From assembly GCA_029262875.1 (NCBI GenBank), contig JAJCYO010000167.1:1-64000 (forward strand): a stretch of 64,000 nucleotides of DNA, in the 5' to 3' direction. The DNA is from Flavobacteriales bacterium. Lineage in GTDB: Bacteria > Bacteroidota > Bacteroidia > Flavobacteriales_E > Vicingaceae. A program made the translations under genes and the position numbers. The notes below the pieces were generated by a model that was not told the DNA's origin, searched no databases, and was given only the letters and a program-made list of their open reading frames with translations. Positions 8,345 through 16,843 of the stretch are shown in pieces (the stretch's first letter is position 1; each line of letters starts with the position of its first letter).

Positions 8345-9256
8345 TTAATCTTTAGAAAAATAATCTTTCGATTGGTAAATTCCAGTGTCTTGTTTTACAA
8401 TTTGCATGAGTAAATCATTTGCCAAACTACTAGCTCCAAATCGGAACCATTTATTGGTTAACCAATCTTTACCTAATGTTTCTTTAACCAATAATAAATA
8501 CTGCAGTGCCAATTTCGAATTTGAAATTCCTCCTGCAGGCTTCATCCCCACTTGAATTCCAGTTTTATAATAGTAATCTTTTATTGCTTCTAACATGACT
8601 AAAGTAACCGGTAACGTTGCAGCAGGGCTAATTTTTCCAGTTGAGGTTTTTATAAAGTCAGCTCCAGCCGCAATAGCAATGTCACTTGCTTTTCTCACTT
8701 TGTCAAAAGTTCCTAATTCGCCAGTTTCTAATATTACTTTTAACCTTGAGTTGCCGCATGCTTCTTTAATTGCTGCAATTTCGTCATAAACAAAGTTATA
8801 ATCTCCTTCATGAAATTTTCCTCTACTGATGACCATATCAACCTCTTCGGCTCCAGCGTCCACAGCAATTTTCGTATCTAATAATTTGATTTTAAGGCTT
8901 GATTGCCCACTTGGGAATGCGGTTGCAACAGAAGCAACATTTATCCCTGAACCCTGTAAATTTGTTTTAGCAGTTTTCACAAAATTAGGATATACGCAAA
9001 CCGCAGCTACTGTAGGTAAGTCAGGATAAGTGTCATGTAAATGCTGTGCCTTATTACAGAGTTGGATTACTTTTTTATCAGTATCGGCTCCTTCTAAAGT
9101 AGTTAAATCAACCATATTAAGAGCCATTTTTAAGCCTTGAACCTTAGTTTCTTTTTTAATACTCCGTTTGGTTATTCTTTCGATTCGATCTCCAATACCT
9201 ACCTGGTCAACTGTAGGAAAAGAACTAAGGTCAATCTTTTGCTTTGTTTTGCTCAT
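8345..9256 (-). CDS. deoC: Deoxyribose-phosphate aldolase
   Basis: This class I aldolase splits 2-deoxyribose 5-phosphate into glyceraldehyde 3-phosphate and acetaldehyde during deoxynucleoside catabolism. The Schiff-base lysine lies in 'DFIKTSTGK', with 'KVILETGEL' upstream and 'GMKPAGGIS' downstream, all in the order expected for the longer DeoC subgroup. Several in-frame starts exist. The ATG at 9254-9256 (MSKTKQ) is preferred, because a -7 element at 9275-9282 would place the transcript start near 9268, inside the longer versions starting at 9298 or 9274. It is the first gene of a three-gene operon with the two ALDH-type genes. Confidence 0.94.
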   Translation of the reverse strand: MSKTKQKIDLSSFPTVDQVGIGDRIERITKRSIKKETKVQGLKMALNMVDLTTLEGADTDKKVIQLCNKAQHLHDTYPDLPTVAAVCVYPNFVKTAKTNLQGSGINVASVATAFPSGQSSLKIKLLDTKIAVDAGAEEVDMVISRGKFHEGDYNFVYDEIAAIKEACGNSRLKVILETGELGTFDKVRKASDIAIAAGADFIKTSTGKISPAATLPVTLVMLEAIKDYYYKTGIQVGMKPAGGISNSKLALQYLLLVKETLGKDWLTNKWFRFGASSLANDLLMQIVKQDTGIYQSKDYFSKD

Positions 9257-9274
9257 AAAATTTTTAATGGACAT

Positions 9275-9282
9275 CAAATATA
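9275..9282 (-). promoter_or_regulatory. Bacteroidota -7 element for the deoC operon
   Basis: On the minus strand this reads TATATTTG, an exact match to TAnnTTTG. It predicts a transcript start near 9268, 12 bases before the preferred deoC ATG. No clear TTG -33 box was seen at the usual distance, so this is a partial promoter match. Confidence 0.45.
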
Positions 9283-9303
9283 AGTAAAAAGGACGCACAG
9301 GTT

Positions 9304-9332
9304 TTGTTCTAATTTTTAAAAAAGTATTTTTG
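9304..9332 (+). promoter_or_regulatory. Bacteroidota promoter for cysC (TTG-N18-TATTTTTG)
   Basis: A TTG at 9304-9306 and TATTTTTG at 9325-9332, spaced by 18 bases, match the Bacteroidota housekeeping consensus TTG-N(17-23)-TAnnTTTG. The predicted transcript start is about 9339, two bases before the ATG at 9341. The cysC mRNA would therefore be essentially leaderless. Confidence 0.6.
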
Positions 9333-9340
9333 TCAAAGTG

Positions 9341-9955
9341 ATGAATGAAAAGTCAGATCATATCCACCCAGTTTTTGATTCTATTTTAGGAAGAAATGAC
9401 AAGGAAGAGCTCTTGAACCAGAATTCAAAAGTCATATGGATGACTGGTCTTTCGGGTTCAGGAAAAACTACAATAGCAATTGCCTTAGAGCAAAAATTAC
9501 GAGAAAAAGGGTTTTTAACTCAGGTATTAGACGGGGATAACGTAAGAACAGGAATCAATAACAATTTAGGGTTTAGCGAAGAAGATAGAACAGAAAACAT
9601 TAGACGAATAGCAGAAGTGTCCAAATTGTTTTTGAACTGTGGAATAATTACCATTAATTGTTTTGTTAGTCCAACAATTGCCATTAGAACAAGCGCTAAA
9701 CATATAATAGGCGAGGATAATTTTATAGAAGTTTTTGTAAATACACCTATTGAAATATGTGAAAAACGAGATGTTAAGGGCTTGTATAAAAAGGCAAGAG
9801 CTGGTGAAATAAAAGATTTTACGGGAATTGACGCTCCTTTTGAAGCACCTACAAACCCAGCGATAGTTGTTAAAACGGATGAAATGGCTATTGAAGAATC
9901 CGCTAATCAAATTTTAGAATACATATTACCTTTAATAACAGCTGCTAAAAAATGA
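9341..9955 (+). CDS. cysC: Adenylylsulfate kinase
   Basis: This enzyme phosphorylates adenosine 5'-phosphosulfate to PAPS, the sulfate donor for assimilation or sulfotransferases. The P-loop GLSGSGKTT is near residue 36, 'LDGDNVRTGINNNLGFS' near 65, and the substrate-binding region 'ENIRRIAEVSKL' near 87. The 'CEKRDVKGLYKKAR' lid region is also present. The length of about 204 residues is typical. A GTG at 9338 is also in frame, but the ATG at 9341 fits the promoter at 9304-9332 better. The TM2 gene downstream overlaps it by 4 bases. No cysD or cysN is in the window. Confidence 0.95.
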   Translation: MNEKSDHIHPVFDSILGRNDKEELLNQNSKVIWMTGLSGSGKTTIAIALEQKLREKGFLTQVLDGDNVRTGINNNLGFSEEDRTENIRRIAEVSKLFLNCGIITINCFVSPTIAIRTSAKHIIGEDNFIEVFVNTPIEICEKRDVKGLYKKARAGEIKDFTGIDAPFEAPTNPAIVVKTDEMAIEESANQILEYILPLITAAKK

Positions 9956-10332
9956 GGTTTCGGTTTTTTTTATTTATCTCTTTTATTTTTTTCACAATTA
10001 ATAGTAGCGCAAATGATATTGTTGAGCTGACTCCTGAAGAGATACAAGTTATTGTTGAATTTCAAGACCAGTTTAATGACATAGTAAATGATACAACAGC
10101 AACAAGAATTGTTAAGTTTAAAAGAGGCAAAGCAATTGTTTTCACTCTTTTAACAGGATTATTTGGGGGTCATCGAATTTATTTTGGAACACATCACAGA
10201 ACACCAATTCTTTACTCTATTACTTTTGGTGGGTTAGGAATACTTCCATTAATAGATTTAGTTCATATTATTTTTACCAAGGATTTATCAAGGTATGAGC
10301 ATAAATCTCAAGTAATTATGTGGGGGAAATAG
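9952..10332 (+). CDS. TM2-domain membrane protein
   Basis: This 126-residue protein has an N-terminal signal-like segment (about residues 1-20, ending 'INSSA') and a short acidic region. A TM2-type domain follows, with two membrane helices flanking 'GLFGGHRIYFG' (about residues 66-76) and 'GGLGILPLIDLVHIIF' (about 93-108). TM2 domains occur in many bacterial inner-membrane proteins, but their role is not established. It overlaps cysC by 4 bases (ATGA) and is probably co-transcribed with it. It converges on glmS with only 2 bases between stop codons. Confidence 0.82.
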   Translation: MRFRFFLFISFIFFTINSSANDIVELTPEEIQVIVEFQDQFNDIVNDTTATRIVKFKRGKAIVFTLLTGLFGGHRIYFGTHHRTPILYSITFGGLGILPLIDLVHIIFTKDLSRYEHKSQVIMWGK

Positions 10333-10334
10333 AA

Positions 10335-12179
10335 TTACTCTACTGTTACAGATTTTGCTAAATTCCTCGGTTGATCAACATTACAACCTCTCATTACGGC
10401 AATATGATAAGAAAGTAATTGTAAAGGAATTGAGGTTAGCAATGGACTTAAAGAGTCTTCTGTTGCAGGAATCTCTAAAACATGATCAGCAATAGCTTTA
10501 ACTTCTGTGTCACCTTCAGTAACAATGGCAATAATTTTACCACTTCGAGCCTTAACTTCTTCTATATTACTTACAACTTTTTCGTAATTACCATGTTTGG
10601 TGGCAATAACCACAATTGGCATTTCTTCATCAATTAATGCAATTGGGCCATGTTTCATTTCTGCTGCAGGATAGCCTTCTGCATGTATGTATGAAATTTC
10701 TTTTAGCTTTAATGCTCCTTCCAATGCAACAGGGAAATTGTATCCTCTTCCCAAATATAAAAAGTTAGTCGCATCCTTAAATAATTCAGAGATATAGGTT
10801 ACTTGTTCGTCAGACTCTAACATACGCTTAACCTTACTTGGAATAGCATCTAACTCAGCTAACAATAACCTGAATTTAGAATCTGAAATAGAACCTTTTT
10901 TATGGGCGATTGATAATGCCATTAGCGAAAGAACTGTTACTTGAGCTGTAAATGCTTTTGTTGAAGCAACACCGATTTCAGGTCCCGCGTGTGTATATGA
11001 ACCACAATGTGTTTCTCTAGAAATAGTCGATCCAACAACATTACAGATTCCAATAATGGTTGCACCCTTATCTTTTGCTAATTTAATTGCAGCTAAAGTG
11101 TCAGCAGTTTCTCCAGATTGAGAAATTGCAATAACGACATCATTTTCATTTATAATAGGGTTTCTATATCTAAACTCAGACGCGTACTCAACTTCGACAG
11201 GAATTCTTGTTAAATCTTCAAATAAATATTCTCCCACTAATCCAGCATGCCATGAGGTACCGCAAGCAACAATAATAATTCTTTCTGCGTTTATTATTTT
11301 TTGCTCATAATCTCTAATTCCACCTAAAGAAACAATGCCTTTATCAACATTTATTCTTCCCCTCATACTGTTTTTAATAGAAATGGGCTGTTCATATATT
11401 TCTTTAAGCATAAAGTGTTCATACCCACCTTTTTCAATGGCTTCTAAATGCACTTCTAATTCTTGGATGTACGGGGTGATTTCTTGATTTTTAATATCAA
11501 TTAACCTTAATTTTTCTCCTTTTTGAATAACACCAATTTGTTCATCGTCCAAATACACTACATTTTTAGTGTATTCTACAATTGGAGTAGCATCTGATGC
11601 TACAAAGTATTCTCCATCGGTCCCAATACCGATTACCAACGGACTACTTTTTTTAGCAGCAATCATTACATCAGGTTGTTCGCTTGATATAATTACAATC
11701 GCATAAGCTCCGATCACTTCATTTAGAGCTATACGAACTGCTTCAACCAAATCAACCTTAGCATTGTATTGAATGTCCTCAATTAGATGAATTAATACTT
11801 CAGTATCTGTGTCACTTGAAAATTCGTGTCCTCTTTGTATTAATTCTTTTTTTAAACTGGCATAATTCTCAATTATACCATTATGAATTATAGCTAAATT
11901 TTTGGATTTTGAATAGTGAGGGTGAGCATTTTCATCATTTGGAGCACCATGTGTAGCCCACCTCGTATGCCCAATGCCAATATTACTTATGATGTTTTTT
12001 CCTTCAGTAAAACTTTCTAATTCAGCAACCTTACCTTGTTTTTTATATAAGTTAATAGCTCCATCATTAATAAGTGCAACACCAGAGCTATCATAACCTC
12101 TATATTCTAATCGTTTTAATCCTTTTATTAAAATAGGATAGGCTTCCTTATCCCCAACATAAGCTACAATTCCACACAT
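10335..12179 (-). CDS. glmS: Glutamine-fructose-6-phosphate aminotransferase
   Basis: This enzyme makes glucosamine 6-phosphate from fructose 6-phosphate and glutamine, the first step towards UDP-GlcNAc for peptidoglycan and LPS. The N-terminal class II glutaminase begins with the catalytic Cys (MCGIVAYVG), with 'HTRWATHG' near residue 72. Two SIS domains follow, marked by 'ACGTSWHAG' near 305 and 'GRGYNFPVALEGALKLKE' near 478. The C-terminus 'PRNLAKSVTVE' is the conserved family ending. The 614-residue length is standard. It lies 3 bases after the DUF4270 lipoprotein gene, so the two may be co-transcribed. Confidence 0.98.
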   Translation of the reverse strand: MCGIVAYVGDKEAYPILIKGLKRLEYRGYDSSGVALINDGAINLYKKQGKVAELESFTEGKNIISNIGIGHTRWATHGAPNDENAHPHYSKSKNLAIIHNGIIENYASLKKELIQRGHEFSSDTDTEVLIHLIEDIQYNAKVDLVEAVRIALNEVIGAYAIVIISSEQPDVMIAAKKSSPLVIGIGTDGEYFVASDATPIVEYTKNVVYLDDEQIGVIQKGEKLRLIDIKNQEITPYIQELEVHLEAIEKGGYEHFMLKEIYEQPISIKNSMRGRINVDKGIVSLGGIRDYEQKIINAERIIIVACGTSWHAGLVGEYLFEDLTRIPVEVEYASEFRYRNPIINENDVVIAISQSGETADTLAAIKLAKDKGATIIGICNVVGSTISRETHCGSYTHAGPEIGVASTKAFTAQVTVLSLMALSIAHKKGSISDSKFRLLLAELDAIPSKVKRMLESDEQVTYISELFKDATNFLYLGRGYNFPVALEGALKLKEISYIHAEGYPAAEMKHGPIALIDEEMPIVVIATKHGNYEKVVSNIEEVKARSGKIIAIVTEGDTEVKAIADHVLEIPATEDSLSPLLTSIPLQLLSYHIAVMRGCNVDQPRNLAKSVTVE

Positions 12180-12182
12180 AAG

Positions 12183-13475
12183 TTAAAGTTTAGAATAGGT
12201 GATTTCAAGTTTGATTTTAAATGTGGGGCTATTTTCAGAGCCAAGTACAGACCTGTTTGCTATAGTTGTGGACCCATTTGCAATTAAATACATGCCATAA
12301 TCGGTTGTTGTGTTATAAACCAACTGATGGATATGTCTGGAGATATTAAAAGTGTAGGTTTTAAAAGACCCTTCATCAACCAAAACACCCCCATAATGCT
12401 CTTCCCCTTCGAAAAAATCTGGCAAAAACACTGCACTTCCTGTAGCATCTATACCAACCAGAGATAATGTTGATAACGCATCACCCAAATTAACTTCAGT
12501 ACCATTTTCCAGTGTAAAAATTAATTCAGCTTTATTAATACTCACCGTACCATCATTTACTAAATCTTTGATGTTAGGAATTTCTATTTTGGTTTTAACA
12601 CCAGACATGGTGGAAACATAAGTAACAGTAGTATCTTTTGTTGGGAGTGCATTTATATGAGCCTCTATATCTGTTCCAGTATAATTGTGCTCAAAATGGG
12701 AAAATTTAACTCCTTCCGAGTTTATAGAAAAGTCATACTTCGATGAATTTTTTGGTAAAACATTATAATGGTAAAACAAGGAGACAGTTGAATTAGCAGA
12801 GTTTAAATCAAAATAAGCTATTGAACCTCTTTTCTTTCCTATTATTGCTCCAGTTACAGAATCTTTAACAGTAATGTACAGCCCTTTAAAAACTGACTCT
12901 AATGCAGTATTATCAGCATAAGGGGCATTATTTAGTATAGCATTTCCTAAAGCAGTGTCCAACGTTATACTCAGGTCGCTCCCAAGGTTAGGAGTGAAAG
13001 TGGTAGACGCTAAAGGGATTGATTCTCTTGCAACAGAAGAGTTAGAGTAGTAATCTGTATTAGGGTCTAAAGAATCTGTTAGTTTATAGACCTCTACCGT
13101 CATCGGGAATCCGTCTCCATAAAAACCTAAATAGTCAAGGGATAAAACAATTGAATCTAATACTGGTGCAACACCAAAATCTACACTAACACCAGTTAAA
13201 AGCACTTGTGTATAAATTGATGAAGAAGCAGGACCAAAGATAGGATCGTTATAAAGCCCTAATAAATTAGTATTGGATAAATCTGTTCTTAAAGAGTCTT
13301 CTTGAACAACCATTGTGTTAACAGAAAAAGTATCAGTAAAATTTATTGATAAATTACTGTTTTCAAAATCTGGAGTAAGTTTTCCGTCTTTTTTACAAGA
13401 AAACACAAAGGTTAAAAAAAAGATTGCGGAAAGAAATAAGGCTTTCCGCAGTATAAAATTAGATGTTATATTCAT
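12183..13475 (-). CDS. DUF4270 lipoprotein
   Basis: This is a predicted outer-membrane or periplasmic lipoprotein of 430 residues. A signal peptide with lipobox-like 'FVFSCKKDG' places the lipidated Cys near residue 27. The body is beta-rich with 'LGLYNDPIFGPASSSIYTQ' near 71 and a C-terminal 'LEITYSKL', both hallmarks of the Bacteroidota-specific DUF4270 family. The gene is commonly found between a glycogen-synthase-like gene and glmS in flavobacteria, exactly as here. Function is unknown. Coupling to cell-envelope synthesis is an inference from context. Confidence 0.88.
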   Translation of the reverse strand: MNITSNFILRKALFLSAIFFLTFVFSCKKDGKLTPDFENSNLSINFTDTFSVNTMVVQEDSLRTDLSNTNLLGLYNDPIFGPASSSIYTQVLLTGVSVDFGVAPVLDSIVLSLDYLGFYGDGFPMTVEVYKLTDSLDPNTDYYSNSSVARESIPLASTTFTPNLGSDLSITLDTALGNAILNNAPYADNTALESVFKGLYITVKDSVTGAIIGKKRGSIAYFDLNSANSTVSLFYHYNVLPKNSSKYDFSINSEGVKFSHFEHNYTGTDIEAHINALPTKDTTVTYVSTMSGVKTKIEIPNIKDLVNDGTVSINKAELIFTLENGTEVNLGDALSTLSLVGIDATGSAVFLPDFFEGEEHYGGVLVDEGSFKTYTFNISRHIHQLVYNTTTDYGMYLIANGSTTIANRSVLGSENSPTFKIKLEITYSKL

Positions 13476-13512
13476 CTGCTCAATAATTATTTTCAGGCAT
13501 TGCCTGTTATTT

Positions 13513-14343
13513 TTAGTCTTGTAATACTTCAGAAGACTCTAAAATCTCATCGTAAAAATTAGAGTAAGCTTCAATATAATCTTCTGGTGATTGATGTCCT
13601 AATTTTGGTTTATCAATACCATTGAAATAATCTTCTAACTCAGGATTAATAGTCTCACTTGCCTTAATAACAGCATCAGAAGCATTCATGGCAGCCTTGT
13701 TTAATCCAACAAATGAAGTGTCTGCATAATCTGCTATAGCTTCTTCAGAAATATCATCCATCATTGCCTTTTTAGCAAAGTTCTTGTTTAACGCTGGTTT
13801 AAAATCATTATTGTATAATGAGAAAATCACTTTCGAATTTTCAAAAATTGGCTCTTTTTTGTAAGAATTTTTAATGTATAAAGGAACTAAACTAGTCATC
13901 CATCCATGACAGTGAATAATGTCTGGAACCCAGCCTAATTTCTTCACAGTTTCTAATACCCCTCTTGTGAAAAAGATAGCTCTTTCATCATTATCCTTAA
14001 AGAACTTACCATTGTCTTTATCGTGAAAGACAGCTTTTCTTTGAAAGAAATCTTCACTATCAATAAAATAAACTTGCATTCTTGCTGCTTGAATTGAACC
14101 AACTTTGATGATTAACGGATGATCATTCTCATTAATGATTAAGTTCATGCCAGACAATCTAATTACTTCATGCAATTGATTTCTTCGTTCGTTAATGCAT
14201 CCAAATTTTGGCATAAAAGTTCTAATCTCTTTTCCACTTTCTTGGATGCCTTGTGGTAAGTACCTTCCGAAATGACCTAATTCATTTTCTTCTAAGTACG
14301 GAGTAATTTCTTGGGAAATAAATAATATCTTCTTCTTTTTCAT
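13513..14343 (-). CDS. Glycogen/starch synthase N-terminal-domain protein
   Basis: This 276-residue protein matches only the N-terminal Rossmann half of GT5 glycogen synthases. It has 'KILFISQEITPYLEENELG' at the start (in true GlgA the equivalent is K-x-G-G-L binding ADP-glucose), 'PDIIHCHGWMTSLVPLY' near residue 140 and a C-terminal region unlike GT5. The C-terminal nucleotide-sugar-binding domain is absent, so full glycosyltransferase activity is unlikely. This short form is widespread next to panC in Bacteroidota, which argues for a conserved function and against recent decay. A clear promoter lies at 14367-14397. It is divergent from panC. Confidence 0.85.
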   Translation of the reverse strand: MKKKKILFISQEITPYLEENELGHFGRYLPQGIQESGKEIRTFMPKFGCINERRNQLHEVIRLSGMNLIINENDHPLIIKVGSIQAARMQVYFIDSEDFFQRKAVFHDKDNGKFFKDNDERAIFFTRGVLETVKKLGWVPDIIHCHGWMTSLVPLYIKNSYKKEPIFENSKVIFSLYNNDFKPALNKNFAKKAMMDDISEEAIADYADTSFVGLNKAAMNASDAVIKASETINPELEDYFNGIDKPKLGHQSPEDYIEAYSNFYDEILESSEVLQD

Positions 14344-14366
14344 AATCCTGCCTGTAAATTTTGTTG

Positions 14367-14397
14367 CAAAGATACTCTATTTTTAGGTGTTTGTCAA
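14367..14397 (-). promoter_or_regulatory. Bacteroidota promoter for the GT5-like gene (TTG-N20-TATCTTTG)
   Basis: On the minus strand a TTG (14397-14395) is followed after 20 bases by TATCTTTG (14374-14367). This is a full match to the TTG-N(17-23)-TAnnTTTG consensus. The predicted transcript start is near 14360, giving a leader of about 16 bases before the ATG at 14343. Confidence 0.65.
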
Positions 14398-14484
14398 GTT
14401 TATCGGCACGATTCACACTATTAAGTAGAGTTTATCTGCAAATAAATTATTTATTTTGCGAAAATTTGAATTTCAATTTACAGG

Positions 14485-15324
14485 ATGCAAATATTCAACA
14501 AAGTAAGTGAAGTACAAGATTATTTAACAAAGTTTAACACTAAAAGTGTTGGTTTTGTTGCAACAATGGGGGCTTTACATCAGGCACATATTTCTTTGAT
14601 TGAAAAATCAAAGGCTGAAAACGACCTTACGGTTTGCAGTATTTTTGTAAACCCTGAACAGTTTAATAAAGCGGAAGATTTAGCTAAATATCCCAGAAAC
14701 ACAGAAAAAGACACTGAAAAGCTACGAGAAGCTAATTGTGATGTTGTTTTTATTCCCAGTGTTGAGGAAATGTATCCAGAAAAAGTTGAGAAAGAGTTTA
14801 ATTTTGGAGTGTTATCAGAGGTAATGGAAGCCAAACACCGTCCTGGGCATTTTAATGGGGTAGCTATCGTTATAGAACGATTTTTTGAAATTTTGAATCC
14901 AACGCGAGCTTATTTTGGTGAAAAGGATTACCAGCAACTGGCAGTAATTAAAGCTTTAGCAAAAGAGATAAACTCATCAGTTAAAATTGTAGGGTGTTCT
15001 ATTTATAGGGAAAAGAATGGGTTGGCAATGAGTTCAAGAAATGAACGATTATCTGAAAAAGAAAAAGAAGCGGCAGGTGAAATAAATAAAACATTAACGT
15101 TTATCAGTCAGCACAAACGGACACACTCAGTTTCAGAGCTAAAACAGCACTTTTTAACTGAGATGTCTAAAAACAGATTGTTTGAACCGGAGTATTTTGA
15201 AATCGCGGACGAGTCTACGCTTAAACCTATAACAAATTGGGGTGATGCAATAACCTATATTGCATTTGCCGCAGTTAATATAAGTGGAGTTAGGCTCATA
15301 GATAATATGACAATTATTAACTAA
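14485..15324 (+). CDS. panC: Pantothenate synthetase
   Basis: This enzyme joins pantoate and beta-alanine with ATP to make pantothenate, a step of coenzyme A synthesis. The nucleotide-binding 'MGALHQAH' (HIGH-like) is near residues 28-35, 'FVNPEQFN' near 53, 'AYFGEKDYQQL' near 141 and the KMSKS-like 'MSSRNERL' near 176. Length (279) is normal. The start ATG lies 10 bases after an A/T-rich promoter region that has TATTTTG, one base short of the consensus. panD, which usually follows panC in flavobacteria and supplies beta-alanine, is absent; a 16-bp palindrome directly follows the stop. Confidence 0.96.
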   Translation: MQIFNKVSEVQDYLTKFNTKSVGFVATMGALHQAHISLIEKSKAENDLTVCSIFVNPEQFNKAEDLAKYPRNTEKDTEKLREANCDVVFIPSVEEMYPEKVEKEFNFGVLSEVMEAKHRPGHFNGVAIVIERFFEILNPTRAYFGEKDYQQLAVIKALAKEINSSVKIVGCSIYREKNGLAMSSRNERLSEKEKEAAGEINKTLTFISQHKRTHSVSELKQHFLTEMSKNRLFEPEYFEIADESTLKPITNWGDAITYIAFAAVNISGVRLIDNMTIIN

Positions 15325-15340
15325 TTTAGTCGCGACTAAA
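15325..15340. repeat. Perfect 16-bp palindrome between panC and the flippase-like gene
   Basis: TTTAGTCGCGACTAAA is fully self-complementary and begins at the base after the panC stop codon. It lies 8 bases before the TTG start of the next gene. There is no following T-tract, so it does not look like an intrinsic terminator. It could be an operator, an RNA hairpin or a dispersed palindrome. Its CpG-rich core (TCGCGA) stands out in this low-GC background. Confidence 0.6.
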
Positions 15341-15348
15341 CAATCGAT

Positions 15349-16332
15349 TTGAAAAAACCCTTAATAGCAGCCCTAAAAATTATTATCCCTTTAGGAATAG
15401 GCTTATACCTTACATGGTTTTTCATTTCCAGATTAGAAGATTCTGAGCTACAAAATTTAAAAACGGCATTTGTTCAGGCAGATTACACTTTTATTTTCTA
15501 CGCGATAATTATTATGCTATTGAGCCATATGAGCAGGGCATATAGGTGGAAATACATGTTGGAACCATTAGGTCATAAGCCTAAGTTTTGGAAAATGTAT
15601 CACAGCGTAATGATTGGTTACTTAATTAATTTGACCATTCCTCGATCTGGAGAAGTCGCGCGTGCTGGGTATTATGCTAAATTTCAGCAAGGAGCAGCTT
15701 TTGAAAAAGTTTTTGGGACCATTATTGTTGAACGTATTATCGATATGCTTATGCTGGGAATAGTTTTAGCAGCTACAGTTTATTTACAGTCAGATTTAGA
15801 AGCATTTAATCAAATAAAAGATACTGGAAAGTCAGATACTAACTTTCCAACCTGGATTTATTTTGCTGCTGGAGGTGGACTGTTGTTAATTGGTGTAGTG
15901 ATTCTTAAAATACCTGTACTAAAAGAAAGAGTAATTAATTTAATCAAAGGAATACTGGAGGGGGTGAAAACAATCTTCAAATTAAAACAAAGAGGAGCAT
16001 ACATTGCACATACCCTATTCATATGGCTTTGTTATGTGAGTATGATTTGGGTTTGTTCATTTACCTTACCAGAAACTGCAAACCTGAGCATTAATGCTGT
16101 ATTTGCGGCTTTTGTTGTAGGGGCAATTGCTATTTCTGCAACACCTGGTGGAATTGGATTATACCCACTAATGGTTTCAGCAGTATTAACCAATTTATAT
16201 GCAATAGAAAATGCTGGGTCATTTAGTATGTTGGCATGGACTGCATTAACAATATTTACTGTTCTTGCGGGACTAATATCACTTTTCATTTTACCATTTA
16301 TAAGCAATAAATCATCTCAAGATAATGGATAA
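15349..16332 (+). CDS. YbhN/UPF0104-type integral membrane protein
   Basis: This 327-residue inner-membrane protein with about eight predicted helices belongs to the lysylphosphatidylglycerol synthase transmembrane/flippase-like family (UPF0104). Supporting features are the N-terminal helix 'IIIPLGIGLYLTWFFI', the conserved region 'AYRWKYMLEPLGHKP', 'LNLTIPRSGEVARAGYY' near residue 93 and 'ATPGGIGLYPL' near 263. Members are thought to move lipids or lipid-linked intermediates; the substrate here is unknown. The start codon is TTG (15349), with no better alternative nearby. It overlaps the following nucleotidyltransferase gene by 8 bases. Confidence 0.87.
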   Translation: MKKPLIAALKIIIPLGIGLYLTWFFISRLEDSELQNLKTAFVQADYTFIFYAIIIMLLSHMSRAYRWKYMLEPLGHKPKFWKMYHSVMIGYLINLTIPRSGEVARAGYYAKFQQGAAFEKVFGTIIVERIIDMLMLGIVLAATVYLQSDLEAFNQIKDTGKSDTNFPTWIYFAAGGGLLLIGVVILKIPVLKERVINLIKGILEGVKTIFKLKQRGAYIAHTLFIWLCYVSMIWVCSFTLPETANLSINAVFAAFVVGAIAISATPGGIGLYPLMVSAVLTNLYAIENAGSFSMLAWTALTIFTVLAGLISLFILPFISNKSSQDNG

Positions 16333-16843
16333 TTTGGAAACAATAACGGATAAAGTCGTTGTTAAAAAACAGCTTTTAGAAAAAATAGATAACTGGAAAT
16401 CTCAAGACCAAAAAATAGTTTTCACTAATGGTGTTTTTGACCTTTTGCACCGTGGACATATAGAGTACTTGGCGCAAGCAGCAGATTTTGGTGATAGATT
16501 TATTGTTGCAGTCAATGCTGATGCTTCAGTTAGAACGTTGAATAAAGGAGATAGTAGACCTTTACAGGATGAAAATTCAAGAGCATTAATTATTGCAGCT
16601 TTAGCTTTTGTTGATGCGGTTGTTATTTTTGATGACGGTACACCTAAAAGCCTTATTTCTGAAATTATTCCCGATGTATTAATTAAAGGAGGGGACTATG
16701 ATGCTTCTGCCATGGATAGCTCAGATAAACAATACATTGTAGGGTCTGATACAGTTAAAAGTAATGGAGGAAAAGTTGAGGTGATACAATTTGTTGAAGG
16801 ATATTCTACCTCAAAAATTGAGGAGAAAATCAGAAGAAGTTAG
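16325..16843 (+). CDS. rfaE2: D-glycero-beta-D-manno-heptose 1-phosphate adenylyltransferase-type enzyme
   Basis: This is a cytidylyltransferase-like fold protein that transfers a nucleotide to a sugar phosphate. The signature 'TNGVFDLLHRGHIEYL' near residues 34-49 contains the HxGH motif, and the ending 'VEGYSTSKIEEKIRRS' has the ISTS-like motif of RfaE domain II. Length (172) matches the single-domain RfaE2 form of the heptose pathway. No partner kinase (RfaE1) or gmhA/gmhB is in the window. The gene overlaps the flippase-like gene upstream, hinting at a shared envelope role. It converges on the carbonic-anhydrase-like gene with a 4-base stop overlap. Confidence 0.9.
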   Translation: MDNLETITDKVVVKKQLLEKIDNWKSQDQKIVFTNGVFDLLHRGHIEYLAQAADFGDRFIVAVNADASVRTLNKGDSRPLQDENSRALIIAALAFVDAVVIFDDGTPKSLISEIIPDVLIKGGDYDASAMDSSDKQYIVGSDTVKSNGGKVEVIQFVEGYSTSKIEEKIRRS

